Source: Christensenellaceae bacterium
Lineage (GTDB): Bacteria; Bacillota; Clostridia; Christensenellales; Aristaeellaceae
DNA length: 64,000 bases
Assembly (NCBI GenBank): GCA_020025205.1
Contig: JAHHSO010000004.1
Location: 1 to 64,000 of the forward strand
Reading direction: 5' to 3'
Position numbers and translations under genes: made by a program. The notes under the pieces were generated by a model, which searched no databases, was not told where the DNA came from, and saw only the letters and a program-made list of their open reading frames with translations. This document shows positions 26,123 through 33,753 of this stretch, in pieces (position 1 is the stretch's first letter; each line of letters starts with the position of its first letter).

Positions 26123-26590
26123 TTATTCTTCCTGCTCATATGTAAATTCACGGTACATGATCAGCGCATCCTCGTGGTTATCTTCATAGTAACGCTTGCG
26201 GTAGCCCACATCCAGAAACCCGCAGGAATGGTACAGCGCCTGTGCGACATCGTTGGAGCGTCTGACTTCCAGCGTCATGAGAGACATTGAATTTTCCTGT
26301 GCCAACTCGATAAGTGCCGTGAAGATCGCCCGGCCATAGCCCTTTCCGCGATGATCGGGATGCACAGCAACATTGCAGACATGTGCTTCATCCAGCACAA
26401 ACCACATTCCCGCATACGCCAGCACGCCGGCCTCCGCGTCATCCAAGACGAGCCAGCGTGCCACAACATTCTCTCGAATATCGTGCAGAATGGACTCTTC
26501 AGACCAGGGCATGGCAAAGCACGCTTTTTCAATCTCATGAATCTGTGAAACGTCTCCCTCTGCAATTGGGCGAATAAAGGGTTCAGCCAT
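26123..26590 (-). CDS. rimI: Ribosomal-protein-alanine N-acetyltransferase RimI
   Basis: A 155-residue GNAT acetyltransferase. The acetyl-CoA loop is VHPDHRGKGYGRAIF, and the C-terminal Tyr region is GYRKRYYEDNHEDALIMYR, the YY..N.ED pattern typical of RimI. GGAGGGCGGGG precedes the ATG, which lies inside the end of tsaB. The tsaE-tsaB-rimI order is standard in Bacillota. Confidence 0.92.
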   Translation of the reverse strand: MAEPFIRPIAEGDVSQIHEIEKACFAMPWSEESILHDIRENVVARWLVLDDAEAGVLAYAGMWFVLDEAHVCNVAVHPDHRGKGYGRAIFTALIELAQENSMSLMTLEVRRSNDVAQALYHSCGFLDVGYRKRYYEDNHEDALIMYREFTYEQEE

Positions 26591-27296
26591 TCGCCCCGCC
26601 CTCCTTCGCCTGCCGCGCAGCGCGTTCGCGTTCTGCCTGAGGCGCGCGCAGATATAGAGGCAGCAAAGTTCGATAATCGTCCGGCACCTCTCCGGCTTCC
26701 AGCTTTGCCGCTGCCAGCGCACAGGCACTGCCCGCGCGCAGGGATCGATGCTGTACGGGAGCAAAATGTGCCTTCTCACCCAAGCGCTCCTCAATCGCCT
26801 TTTCAAATACATTTACGCCATCGCCAAGGAAGAGTGCATGCTCCCCCATCTGCTCCACTTGATCCAGAAACAGCGTCAGCTTGAGGGCTTCGTCTTCCAA
26901 AATACGCTTGCCGTCCTTGAATATCGCACCATAAACCTGCTTGGCACGCGCATCCAGAATCGGACAGACGATGCCATCAAATGTGCAGATGTTCGCCGCC
27001 AGTGCCTCCAGCGCATTCACGCTTACGCACGGTTTTCCTGCCGCATGAGCCAGAGCCTTGACCGTCGATACTCCGATACGAACGCCCGTAAACGAGCCCG
27101 GCCCAACCACCGCGCCAAATACGTCAATATCCTCGATGCGCATGTCGCTCATGGTTAACGCGCTGTCCACCATGGGCATGATGCGCTGGCTGTGGGTCTG
27201 TTTATTGGTGAGCTGTGCCTCATAGACAATGCACCCCTCGCGCATAATCGCAGCGCCGCAGGCGGGTCCAGATGTATCAATCATCAGAATGTTCAT
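26583..27296 (-). CDS. tsaB: tRNA threonylcarbamoyladenosine biosynthesis protein TsaB
   Basis: A 237-residue ASKHA-fold protein that pairs with TsaD for t6A37 synthesis. It begins MNILMIDTSGPACGAAI and has the VVGPGSFTGVRIGVSTVKAL motif. The start at 27296 is chosen because GGAGG is 7 bases upstream; this makes a 20-base overlap with tsaE. tsaD is not in the window. Confidence 0.94.
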   Translation of the reverse strand: MNILMIDTSGPACGAAIMREGCIVYEAQLTNKQTHSQRIMPMVDSALTMSDMRIEDIDVFGAVVGPGSFTGVRIGVSTVKALAHAAGKPCVSVNALEALAANICTFDGIVCPILDARAKQVYGAIFKDGKRILEDEALKLTLFLDQVEQMGEHALFLGDGVNVFEKAIEERLGEKAHFAPVQHRSLRAGSACALAAAKLEAGEVPDDYRTLLPLYLRAPQAERERAARQAKEGGANG

Positions 27297-27774
27297 GAGG
27301 TACCTCCATATACTGTATGATTTCGTCAATGCGCGCCTGATCGAACGCGCCGCCCGGCATCAGCGTAAACAGACGCGCCGTGCCATCCTGAGCATATTCC
27401 GCATGAATCGTCAACGCATCTTCGGGCATGGCTTCTTCCGCCTGTTCCGGCCACTCGATCATGCAGGCACCATCAACAGGCGGGATCATTTCATCAAGCC
27501 CCATGCTGTAAAGTTCGTCCGCGTCGGACAGCCTGTACAAATCAAAGTGATACAGCCGCATCCGGCGTCCCTCGTGGATGTTTAAAATCGTAAATGTCGG
27601 ACTGGGGACAGGGCCTTCAACGCCCAGCGCCTTCGCTGCCGCGCGAGTCAGAACACTTTTTCCAGCCCCCATCTCGCCGCGCAAAAGCACTGTATCCCCT
27701 TCACGCAGACATGCGCCAAGGCTTTCGCCAAGGCGCTGCGTCTCCTCTTGTGTTTTACAAAAGACAGTTTGCAA
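27277..27774 (-). CDS. tsaE: tRNA threonylcarbamoyladenosine biosynthesis ATPase TsaE
   Basis: A 165-residue ATPase supporting the TsaBD complex. Walker A is GEMGAGKS, and SPTFTILNIHEGRRMRLYHFDLYRL carries the switch and Walker B-like DLYRL. The start is TTG with AAGGTGAG upstream. It begins 22 bases after ribU, so FMN-riboswitch read-through can control it. Confidence 0.94.
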   Translation of the reverse strand: MQTVFCKTQEETQRLGESLGACLREGDTVLLRGEMGAGKSVLTRAAAKALGVEGPVPSPTFTILNIHEGRRMRLYHFDLYRLSDADELYSMGLDEMIPPVDGACMIEWPEQAEEAMPEDALTIHAEYAQDGTARLFTLMPGGAFDQARIDEIIQYMEVPHEHSDD

Positions 27775-27796
27775 ATTCTCTCACCTTTTCATGCGC

Positions 27797-28396
27797 TTAC
27801 CGGCCGCCCTTTTGATGAAGCAGCGGGGAAACACGCTTGTAGAGCAGATAGGTCACAACACTGAGTGTGAACCCCTTGAGCAAATTGAACGGCCCTGTCA
27901 CAAAGATGACCAGCTTCACCGTGCTGTCGATGTAGCTCCAAACCTTCGTGCCCATGCCAACAATCACATCCAGCGGCAGATTCATGAGCACCTGATACGC
28001 CGGAATCAAAACGAAGTAGTTCACGAGAATGCCCGAAATCGTCATCAGAATCGTACCTGCCGCCATGGCCTGCACCGCACTCTTGCGATTCTTATGGCTG
28101 CGATAAATGAGGCTTGCCGGAATCACAAAGCAGCTGGACATGATGATATCTGCCACTTCGCCCACACAGGCCGTGCTGGTTCCCAGCATGTGGACAAGAT
28201 TCTTGATGACAACAACCGCTACCCCCTGCACGGGGCCCATGGCAAATCCCGCCAGAATCGCAGGAAGCGTGGACAAGTCGAGCTTATAAAAAGCCACTAC
28301 AGGGATCTCAATGTAATACAGGACGACGGCCATCGCTGCCAGAATGCCGCAGCGGGTCAGGGTGAAGACGGTATCTTTTTTTCTCACGTCTGCCAT
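27797..28396 (-). CDS. ribU: Riboflavin transporter substrate-binding subunit RibU
   Basis: A 199-residue S-component of an ECF transporter with six hydrophobic segments. It begins with LTRCGILAAMAVVLYYIEIP and has PAILAGFAMGPVQGVAVVVIKNLVHML, typical of RibU (here split over two helices). It needs the ECF module (EcfA, EcfA', EcfT), not present here. AAGGAG precedes the ATG, and an FMN riboswitch with terminator lies in the leader. Confidence 0.93.
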   Translation of the reverse strand: MADVRKKDTVFTLTRCGILAAMAVVLYYIEIPVVAFYKLDLSTLPAILAGFAMGPVQGVAVVVIKNLVHMLGTSTACVGEVADIIMSSCFVIPASLIYRSHKNRKSAVQAMAAGTILMTISGILVNYFVLIPAYQVLMNLPLDVIVGMGTKVWSYIDSTVKLVIFVTGPFNLLKGFTLSVVTYLLYKRVSPLLHQKGGR

Positions 28397-28437
28397 ATGA
28401 TTGCTCCTTCTGCGCTGTAAAGCGCGTGTGTTTTTCT

Positions 28438-28473
28438 TGAAAAACAGCCCCTGAAAGCAGAGCGTTCAGGGGC
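28438..28473 (-). terminator. Expression-platform terminator of the FMN riboswitch
   Basis: GCCCCTGAA and TTCAGGGGC form a 9-bp stem followed by TGTTTTTC on the minus strand, 20 bases past the aptamer and before ribU. Confidence 0.85.
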
Positions 28474-28493
28474 CGAACTCATCAGAGAAACAC

Positions 28494-28603
28494 TCTTCTT
28501 TCATCCAGACTATACTGTCGGCTCCGGAATTCAACCGGATCAACCTTTCGGCTCGCGGGCTTGACCGCCGGTAGGGACTTACACCCTGCCCTGAAGATCT
28601 CTC
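28494..28603 (-). ncRNA. FMN riboswitch (RFN element)
   Basis: On the minus strand the sequence follows the RFN consensus: ATCTTCAGGGCAGGGTG, then CCCTACCGGCGGT, GCCCGCGAGCC, and the closing AGCCGACAGTATAGTCTGG followed by ATGAAAGAAGA. FMN binding should promote the downstream terminator and lower ribU expression, and possibly the tsaE-tsaB-rimI genes behind it. Confidence 0.97.
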
Positions 28604-28629
28604 AAAGGACTTGTCATTCAATTGACTCT

Positions 28630-28658
28630 ATTATAGTCTCCTATCTGCCCAGTGTCAA
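28630..28658 (-). promoter_or_regulatory. Promoter of the riboswitch-ribU operon
   Basis: Minus strand TTGACA and TATAAT with a 17-base spacer, about 27 bases before the aptamer. Confidence 0.9.
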
Positions 28659-28665
28659 GAAGCGA

Positions 28666-29211
28666 TTACGTGTGATGAAAAACGAGATTAAACAGCGGCC
28701 GCAGAAACGCCGGCCGGCTCTTTCCCTCATCCTGCCAGCCCAGAAACAGATCCAGCCTGTAACAGACTTCCATCAGCAAAAGTTTCAGCCGCGCCTTTTT
28801 TTCAATCGAAAGCTTTGCAGACATTCCCTCCGCCTGAAAGCCGATGCGTTTGGCCGTTTTGACAGCACGGCGCACATGATAATCGCTCGTGACGATTAAA
28901 ATACGCTTTTTCTCTGCACCGCCAAGCAGTTCTGCTGCACAGCGCAAATTCTCCATAGTGTCCTGTGATACCCTGTCCAGCAGCATGATTTCTCGCGGTA
29001 TGCCCAGATTTTCAAGCATATCTGCCATCACTTCCGATTCGCTGATCAAAGTGCCTGGCAGTATGCCGCCGCAGAGCACCAGCTGTCCGCAATCCGCGCG
29101 AAACTGCTGATACGTCTTTGCGGCCTGAAGCACCCTTGCCTCCAATTCCTGCGTAGGCCTGTCATCCTCGCCCAGCCTTACCCCAAGAAGGACAAGCGCG
29201 TCGTACCTCAC
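28666..29211 (-). CDS. YdcF-like (DUF218) protein
   Basis: A 181-residue DUF218/YdcF-family protein. It begins RYDALVLLGVRLGEDDRPT, then LVLCGGILPGTLISESEVM, and ends with the conserved LIVTSDYHVRRAVKTAKRIG. The GTG start overlaps the stop of the upstream HAD gene (GTGA); without it the frame would run far into that gene. The family includes ElyC-like envelope factors; no membrane helix is visible here, so it is probably cytoplasmic. Confidence 0.8.
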   Translation of the reverse strand: MRYDALVLLGVRLGEDDRPTQELEARVLQAAKTYQQFRADCGQLVLCGGILPGTLISESEVMADMLENLGIPREIMLLDRVSQDTMENLRCAAELLGGAEKKRILIVTSDYHVRRAVKTAKRIGFQAEGMSAKLSIEKKARLKLLLMEVCYRLDLFLGWQDEGKSRPAFLRPLFNLVFHHT

Positions 29212-29861
29212 AGTTTGGACAGCTGGACAAGCAGCTCCTCCGGCGTCGCGGCGATAGAATCTGCGCCCGCATTTTGGAGGCACTCCACCGAGCGGAAGCC
29301 CCAGCTCACCGCGCAGCAAATCAGCCCCGCATTGTGTGCCGTCTCCACGTCCACATCGGAGTCGCCCACATATACGGCCTCCTCTTTGCTCACGCCCAGC
29401 TCCTCCATCGCGCGCAGCACGCTGTCCGGCGCAGGTTTGCGCCTTCTTGACGGGTCGTCGCCGACAGCGGACTGCATTCTGTCGCCAAAGTACGCGCGGC
29501 TGAGTTCCTTGACCGCAAAATCGATTTTATTGGACACAATCGCCAGTTTTACCCCTTGTTCGGCAAGCGTGTCCAATATTTCGATCACGCCGTCATATGG
29601 GCGCGTCTTGTCGCGGCTGTGTACCGCATAATGCGCCACGAAAGCATCATAAACCGGCTGAAACAGCGCACTTTCCCGTCCGCCCGGCACTGCACGCTCG
29701 ATGAGCTTGCCGATGCCGTTTCCGACAAAATTTCTCACTTCGTCAATCGTGCGTTCAGGCAGGCCGCACGATTTCAGTGCTGCATTGGTACTTGCCGCCA
29801 GATCATCCAGTGAATTGAGCAGTGTTCCATCCAGATCCCAAATCACAGCTTTTATATGCAT
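29208..29861 (-). CDS. HAD phosphatase, phosphoglycolate phosphatase-like
   Basis: A 217-residue HAD hydrolase, subfamily IA. Motif I is WDLDGTLLNS, motif II is AIVSNK, motif III Lys is in RRKPAPDS, and motif IV is VGDSDVDVETA. It resembles Gph and PpaX. GGAGG precedes the ATG. It is coupled to the YdcF-like gene. Confidence 0.88.
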   Translation of the reverse strand: MHIKAVIWDLDGTLLNSLDDLAASTNAALKSCGLPERTIDEVRNFVGNGIGKLIERAVPGGRESALFQPVYDAFVAHYAVHSRDKTRPYDGVIEILDTLAEQGVKLAIVSNKIDFAVKELSRAYFGDRMQSAVGDDPSRRRKPAPDSVLRAMEELGVSKEEAVYVGDSDVDVETAHNAGLICCAVSWGFRSVECLQNAGADSIAATPEELLVQLSKL

Positions 29862-29967
29862 CTGTTTTTCCTCCGTATGGTTTAATTATCCTTCCCGCTC
29901 GTCAAATTCTTTCCATTCAGCGCATCCATACACTGTAAAGACGAATGCATATCAGCCCATTATAGGC

Positions 29968-31335
29968 TTATCCAATCAAAACGGCCATCGCCTCTGCAAC
30001 CGTCTCCACACCATAAACGCGCATTCCCTCCGGCGCATGCAGATGCCGAGCATTTTCGTTCGGGATCACGCACGTTTTAAAACCAAGACGTGCGCATTCT
30101 GCCAGCCTCCGCTCAGCCTGCGAAACGGCGCGGATTTCACCCGCCAGTCCAACTTCGCCAATAACCGCCCAATCTGCCGGAATACAGGTATCCTTGACGC
30201 TTGAAGCTACCGCCGCGCAAAGGGACAGATCCGCTGCCGGTTCTGACAATTCCAGTCCGCCCGCCACATTGACATACACATCCTGATTGAACAGCGAAAT
30301 GCCTGCGCGTTTTTCCATCACCGCCAGCAAAAGAGCCAGACGCCCCGCATCAAATCCGTTTGTCGTCCGCCGCGGGGTGCCGTATGCCGTCTGAAGCGCC
30401 AGCGCCTGCACATCCACCAGCATCGGCCGCGAGCCTTCAATCGCGCAGTGTACACAGGAGCCCGGCACATTGCGCGCCCTTGTAGACAAAAGCAGTTCCG
30501 ACGGATTTTTTACAGGCACCATGCCAGTCTCCCGCATTTCAAACAACCCCAGCTCATTCACCGAGCCAAACCGGTTTTTCACCGCACGCAAAATACGGTA
30601 CTCATGCTGCCTGTCGCCTTCAAAGTACAGCACTACGTCCACCATGTGTTCCAGAATGCGCGGGCCGGCAATCGCTCCCTCTTTGGTCACATGACCGACC
30701 AGAAAAACTGCACAGCCTGTCGTCTTAGCCATGCGCATCAGAAGGCTGGCGCACTCTCGCACCTGTGACACGCTGCCCGGTGCGCTGGCCATATCCGGGC
30801 GATACATGGTCTGAATGGAGTCCACAATCATATAATCTGGAGCAATCTCTTCCCAGCGCCGCTCCGCTGAATCCATGGCATTTTCGCTCAAAACCATCAG
30901 GTTTTTGCTCGATACCCCCAGCCGCTTGGCGCGCATCTTCACTTGACGTGCTGACTCCTCGCCGGATATATACAAAACACGGGCACCGCTTTGTGCCAGA
31001 TGTTCAGACGCCTGAAGAAGAAGCGTCGATTTTCCGATGCCCGGATCGCCGCCCACAAGCATCAAAGAGCCAGCCACCACGCCGCCGCCCAGCACACGAT
31101 CCAGTTCCTCAATACCAGTAGACGCGCGCTCTGACGCATCCTCTGGAATTTCATCCAGCCGCATGGCATCAGCCCCGGTTCCCGGGCGCTGCTTATTGGC
31201 CTTGACCGGCGCAGCCTGCTGCGGTGCCTGTTCCACCAGCGTATTCCATGCGCCGCATCCAGGACATTTGCCCATCCACCTGGGCGATTCATACCCGCAT
31301 TTGCCGCACACAAAAACCGTCTTTTCCTTCGCCAT
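29968..31335 (-). CDS. radA: DNA repair protein RadA
   Basis: A 455-residue RecA-related helicase acting on recombination intermediates. The N-terminal zinc finger is CGKCGYESPRWMGKCPGCGAW. Walker A is GGDPGIGKSTLL, the RadA motif is KNRFGSVNELG, and the C-terminal Lon-like domain ends the protein. A promoter lies upstream, and AGGAGAA precedes the ATG. Confidence 0.96.
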   Translation of the reverse strand: MAKEKTVFVCGKCGYESPRWMGKCPGCGAWNTLVEQAPQQAAPVKANKQRPGTGADAMRLDEIPEDASERASTGIEELDRVLGGGVVAGSLMLVGGDPGIGKSTLLLQASEHLAQSGARVLYISGEESARQVKMRAKRLGVSSKNLMVLSENAMDSAERRWEEIAPDYMIVDSIQTMYRPDMASAPGSVSQVRECASLLMRMAKTTGCAVFLVGHVTKEGAIAGPRILEHMVDVVLYFEGDRQHEYRILRAVKNRFGSVNELGLFEMRETGMVPVKNPSELLLSTRARNVPGSCVHCAIEGSRPMLVDVQALALQTAYGTPRRTTNGFDAGRLALLLAVMEKRAGISLFNQDVYVNVAGGLELSEPAADLSLCAAVASSVKDTCIPADWAVIGEVGLAGEIRAVSQAERRLAECARLGFKTCVIPNENARHLHAPEGMRVYGVETVAEAMAVLIG

Positions 31336-31363
31336 GTTCTTCTCCTGTCTGTCGTTTCTTTAT

Positions 31364-31392
31364 ATTGTATCACACTTTCATTCTGATGGAAA
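31364..31392 (-). promoter_or_regulatory. Promoter of radA
   Basis: Minus strand TTTCCA and TACAAT with a 17-base spacer; the -35 match is weak. Confidence 0.55.
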
Positions 31393-31452
31393 CCGGATCT
31401 CCGACCGGTGTTTAATTTGTTATGTTATCTATTAAAACTGAATGTTTTACAA

Positions 31453-31481
31453 TTGAATCCTCTGCATAGATACGCTATAAT
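31453..31481 (+). promoter_or_regulatory. Promoter of the metallophosphoesterase-like gene
   Basis: TTGAAT and TATAAT with a 17-base spacer. The leader to the ATG would be about 130 bases. Confidence 0.75.
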
Positions 31482-31620
31482 ATTCAAGTAGAAATTTTTA
31501 AACTTTCATTTTCGATACGAATGCATCAGCGCGTGCTATCCATACAAAAGAACCTTGAAAAAGTGCCTGCACGCGGGGCCGCACACATTTCATTTCTTTC
31601 GTCAAGCGAGGTCCTGAGCC

Positions 31621-32745
31621 ATGAACAGACGTCCAGTCAAGAGCCGAAGCGGCTACGATTCCTTCTCTCCACGTCACACCGCCCATTTCACCGTCGATCA
31701 GCCAGACGGCCATTTCTTTGAACCGCGCAGAAAACGTCGCCCCGGTCTTCTGATTCTCCTGTTTCTGCTTGCCTTCGCCGCCCTTCTTCTATCCATCAAT
31801 TTTGTTCGAGATCAATTTGTCCATGTTGCTCATGTCTCTGTTCCTATTCGCGGCATGAACGAATCATTTGAAGGCTATACCATCCTTCATCTGTCTGACT
31901 TGAAAGGGACTTATTTCGGCACCAACCAGAGTTTTCTCCGCACAGCACTCAAAAATAAGCATTTTGACATCGTGGCGCTCACCGGAGACATGGTCTCCTC
32001 CCGCGGCAATGCACAGCCGCTTTATGCTCTGATTGACATGCTGCGCGAATTAAATCCAGATGCCCCCATCTACTTCATCCCTGGCGACGCTGATCCCACG
32101 CCGACCTCCATGACCTATGCACAGGGCGGCAGTCCCTTTGCGCCATGGGTGCTTGGCGCACATCAGCGCGGGGCCCAGCTGCTCAGTTCCCCCGTTTCTT
32201 TCGAGCGGGATGGTCAAAAGTTATGGCTGACTACAAGCGCACTTTTGAATCTCGATCTGGATACCATGCAGGGACAATTTGAGATGCAGTATTTCAAGGC
32301 CCTTGAGTCGGGAGATGAAAACGAAATTGAGCTGTCCAAATACAATCTGAATTGGCTGGAAAATACCCGCACCGCACGGACTGCCATGAAAGAAAACGAC
32401 ATCTACATCTCCTTGACACACGTTCCTCCAACAGACGAAGAGCTGCTCTATGCGCCGCCCGGCAGCCTGAGCAGTCGTCTGCATTTGGTCTTGTGCGGGC
32501 ATTATCTTGGCGGGCTTGTGCGTCTGCCCGGTCTGGGTCCCATCTTCATGCCTTCAAAAAACCTGCCGCTATACGGTCTGTTCCCCGGGAAAGATACATA
32601 CTGCGGGCTTATAAAAAAAGGCTCAACCTATTTGTACGACAGTCCTGGCCTTGGCAGCAACGACGGGCTGTATCCACCATTCTTTTTCCGGTTTTTCAAT
32701 CCGCCAACAGCCACGCTCCTGTCTCTGACTCCATCCAGCCTTTAA
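31621..32745 (+). CDS. Membrane-anchored metallophosphoesterase with degenerate active site
   Basis: A 374-residue protein with a basic N-terminus, one helix (about residues 43-62) and an outside calcineurin-like phosphoesterase domain. The family normally has DxH, GD, GNH[DE], H and GHxH. Here DxH is D93-L-K95, GD is intact (D123), GNHD is G155-D-A-D, the His in SLTHVPP is kept, and GHTH is GHYL. At least four ligand or catalytic positions are changed, so metal-dependent hydrolysis is doubtful. Relatives such as YkuE act on lipids at the membrane. It is monocistronic. Confidence 0.75.
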   Translation: MNRRPVKSRSGYDSFSPRHTAHFTVDQPDGHFFEPRRKRRPGLLILLFLLAFAALLLSINFVRDQFVHVAHVSVPIRGMNESFEGYTILHLSDLKGTYFGTNQSFLRTALKNKHFDIVALTGDMVSSRGNAQPLYALIDMLRELNPDAPIYFIPGDADPTPTSMTYAQGGSPFAPWVLGAHQRGAQLLSSPVSFERDGQKLWLTTSALLNLDLDTMQGQFEMQYFKALESGDENEIELSKYNLNWLENTRTARTAMKENDIYISLTHVPPTDEELLYAPPGSLSSRLHLVLCGHYLGGLVRLPGLGPIFMPSKNLPLYGLFPGKDTYCGLIKKGSTYLYDSPGLGSNDGLYPPFFFRFFNPPTATLLSLTPSSL

Positions 32746-32754
32746 TTTCACTGC

Positions 32755-32794
32755 AACAAAAAAGATCGGGGATTTTGTCTCCGATCTTTTTTTG
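32755..32794. terminator. Bidirectional terminator
   Basis: AAAAAAGATCGG and CCGATCTTTTTTT pair, with extra GA/TC pairs in the stem; it separates the convergent phosphoesterase-like and TAXI genes. Confidence 0.9.
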
Positions 32795-32802
32795 TGGAAA
32801 GA

Positions 32803-33753
32803 TCATTCTTTTAAAATGCCTTTTTCCCTGTAGTATCGCGCTGCACCTTCATGAAGCGGTACGCCCGCCAACTCGCTGCACGCCTCCATCGGATCAGCAC
32901 GGCGGAGTGCCGCGTGGGTCTGCTGAAGGCTGTCCCAATTTTCCCAGAACAGTCTGGTCATCTGATAAACAATTTCTTCATCCACGTCATTGGTAACGAA
33001 CAGCGTCAACTTGACAGCTGACGTAGGCACATCCTCTTCCTGCCCTTCATATGTGCCCGCAGGGATGATATACGGCACATACCATGGATAGTTGTCTTTC
33101 AGTTTTTCAACCGTTTCTGGCGGAATCGGCAGAAGGCGTGCATCCGTCGTCGTCAGGATCTGTGTCACTGCCGCGTTTGGCGTGCCTGCCATCACCCATA
33201 CTCCGTCCAGCTGTTTGTTGCTGATTGCATCTGCAGATTCTGAGGTTCCCATGTATTCCGCTTTCACATCGTCCAGCGAAAGTCCCGCTGCCGCCAGATG
33301 CACAACGGCTTCATCCACAGTGGTCGATCCTGGCGCGCCAACAGAAATATGTCTGCCCGCCAAATCTTCAAGTGTCTGAATGCCGCTTGCTTCCGTAACA
33401 ACCAGCTGATTGGGATTCACATACAGACCGGCAAAAATCCGCAGATTCTCGTTTGCATATCCTTCAAAACTTGCCTGTCCTTCACGCGCCTGACAGACGA
33501 GGCTCAGCGTGGCAATACCGATTTGTGCCTCCCCGTCATAGGCCTGATTCAGATTATCAATGCCGCCTCCGGATGGTGTGGCTGTTGCGCGCATGCCGTC
33601 AATTTGCTCATTCCAGATCTGGCAAATCGCTGCGCTGATCGGATAGAATGTAGATGCGGTGCCGGCCGTCACAAAATTGATATTCACTGCCTGTGCCCCG
33701 GCAGAAACGAACAAAAGAAGCACTGCCGCTGCCATTGTCAGCCGTTTTTTCAT
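32803..33753 (-). CDS. TAXI-family TRAP transporter solute-binding protein
   Basis: A 316-residue secreted protein with a signal peptide ending near residue 22 (SAGAQA). The TAXI signature is TAGTASTFYPISAAI at the mature N-terminus, with GAPGSTTVDEAV and WVMAGTPNAAVTQ later. It would deliver a substrate, unknown but often an organic acid in this family, to the fused permease encoded just upstream. The start overlaps the permease stop (ATGA). Confidence 0.92.
   Translation of the reverse strand: MKKRLTMAAAVLLLFVSAGAQAVNINFVTAGTASTFYPISAAICQIWNEQIDGMRATATPSGGGIDNLNQAYDGEAQIGIATLSLVCQAREGQASFEGYANENLRIFAGLYVNPNQLVVTEASGIQTLEDLAGRHISVGAPGSTTVDEAVVHLAAAGLSLDDVKAEYMGTSESADAISNKQLDGVWVMAGTPNAAVTQILTTTDARLLPIPPETVEKLKDNYPWYVPYIIPAGTYEGQEEDVPTSAVKLTLFVTNDVDEEIVYQMTRLFWENWDSLQQTHAALRRADPMEACSELAGVPLHEGAARYYREKGILKE

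Noticed and set aside
31521..31721. 66-codon frame before the phosphoesterase-like gene
   Set aside because: It has no good ribosome site, overlaps the true gene out of frame and is low in complexity.
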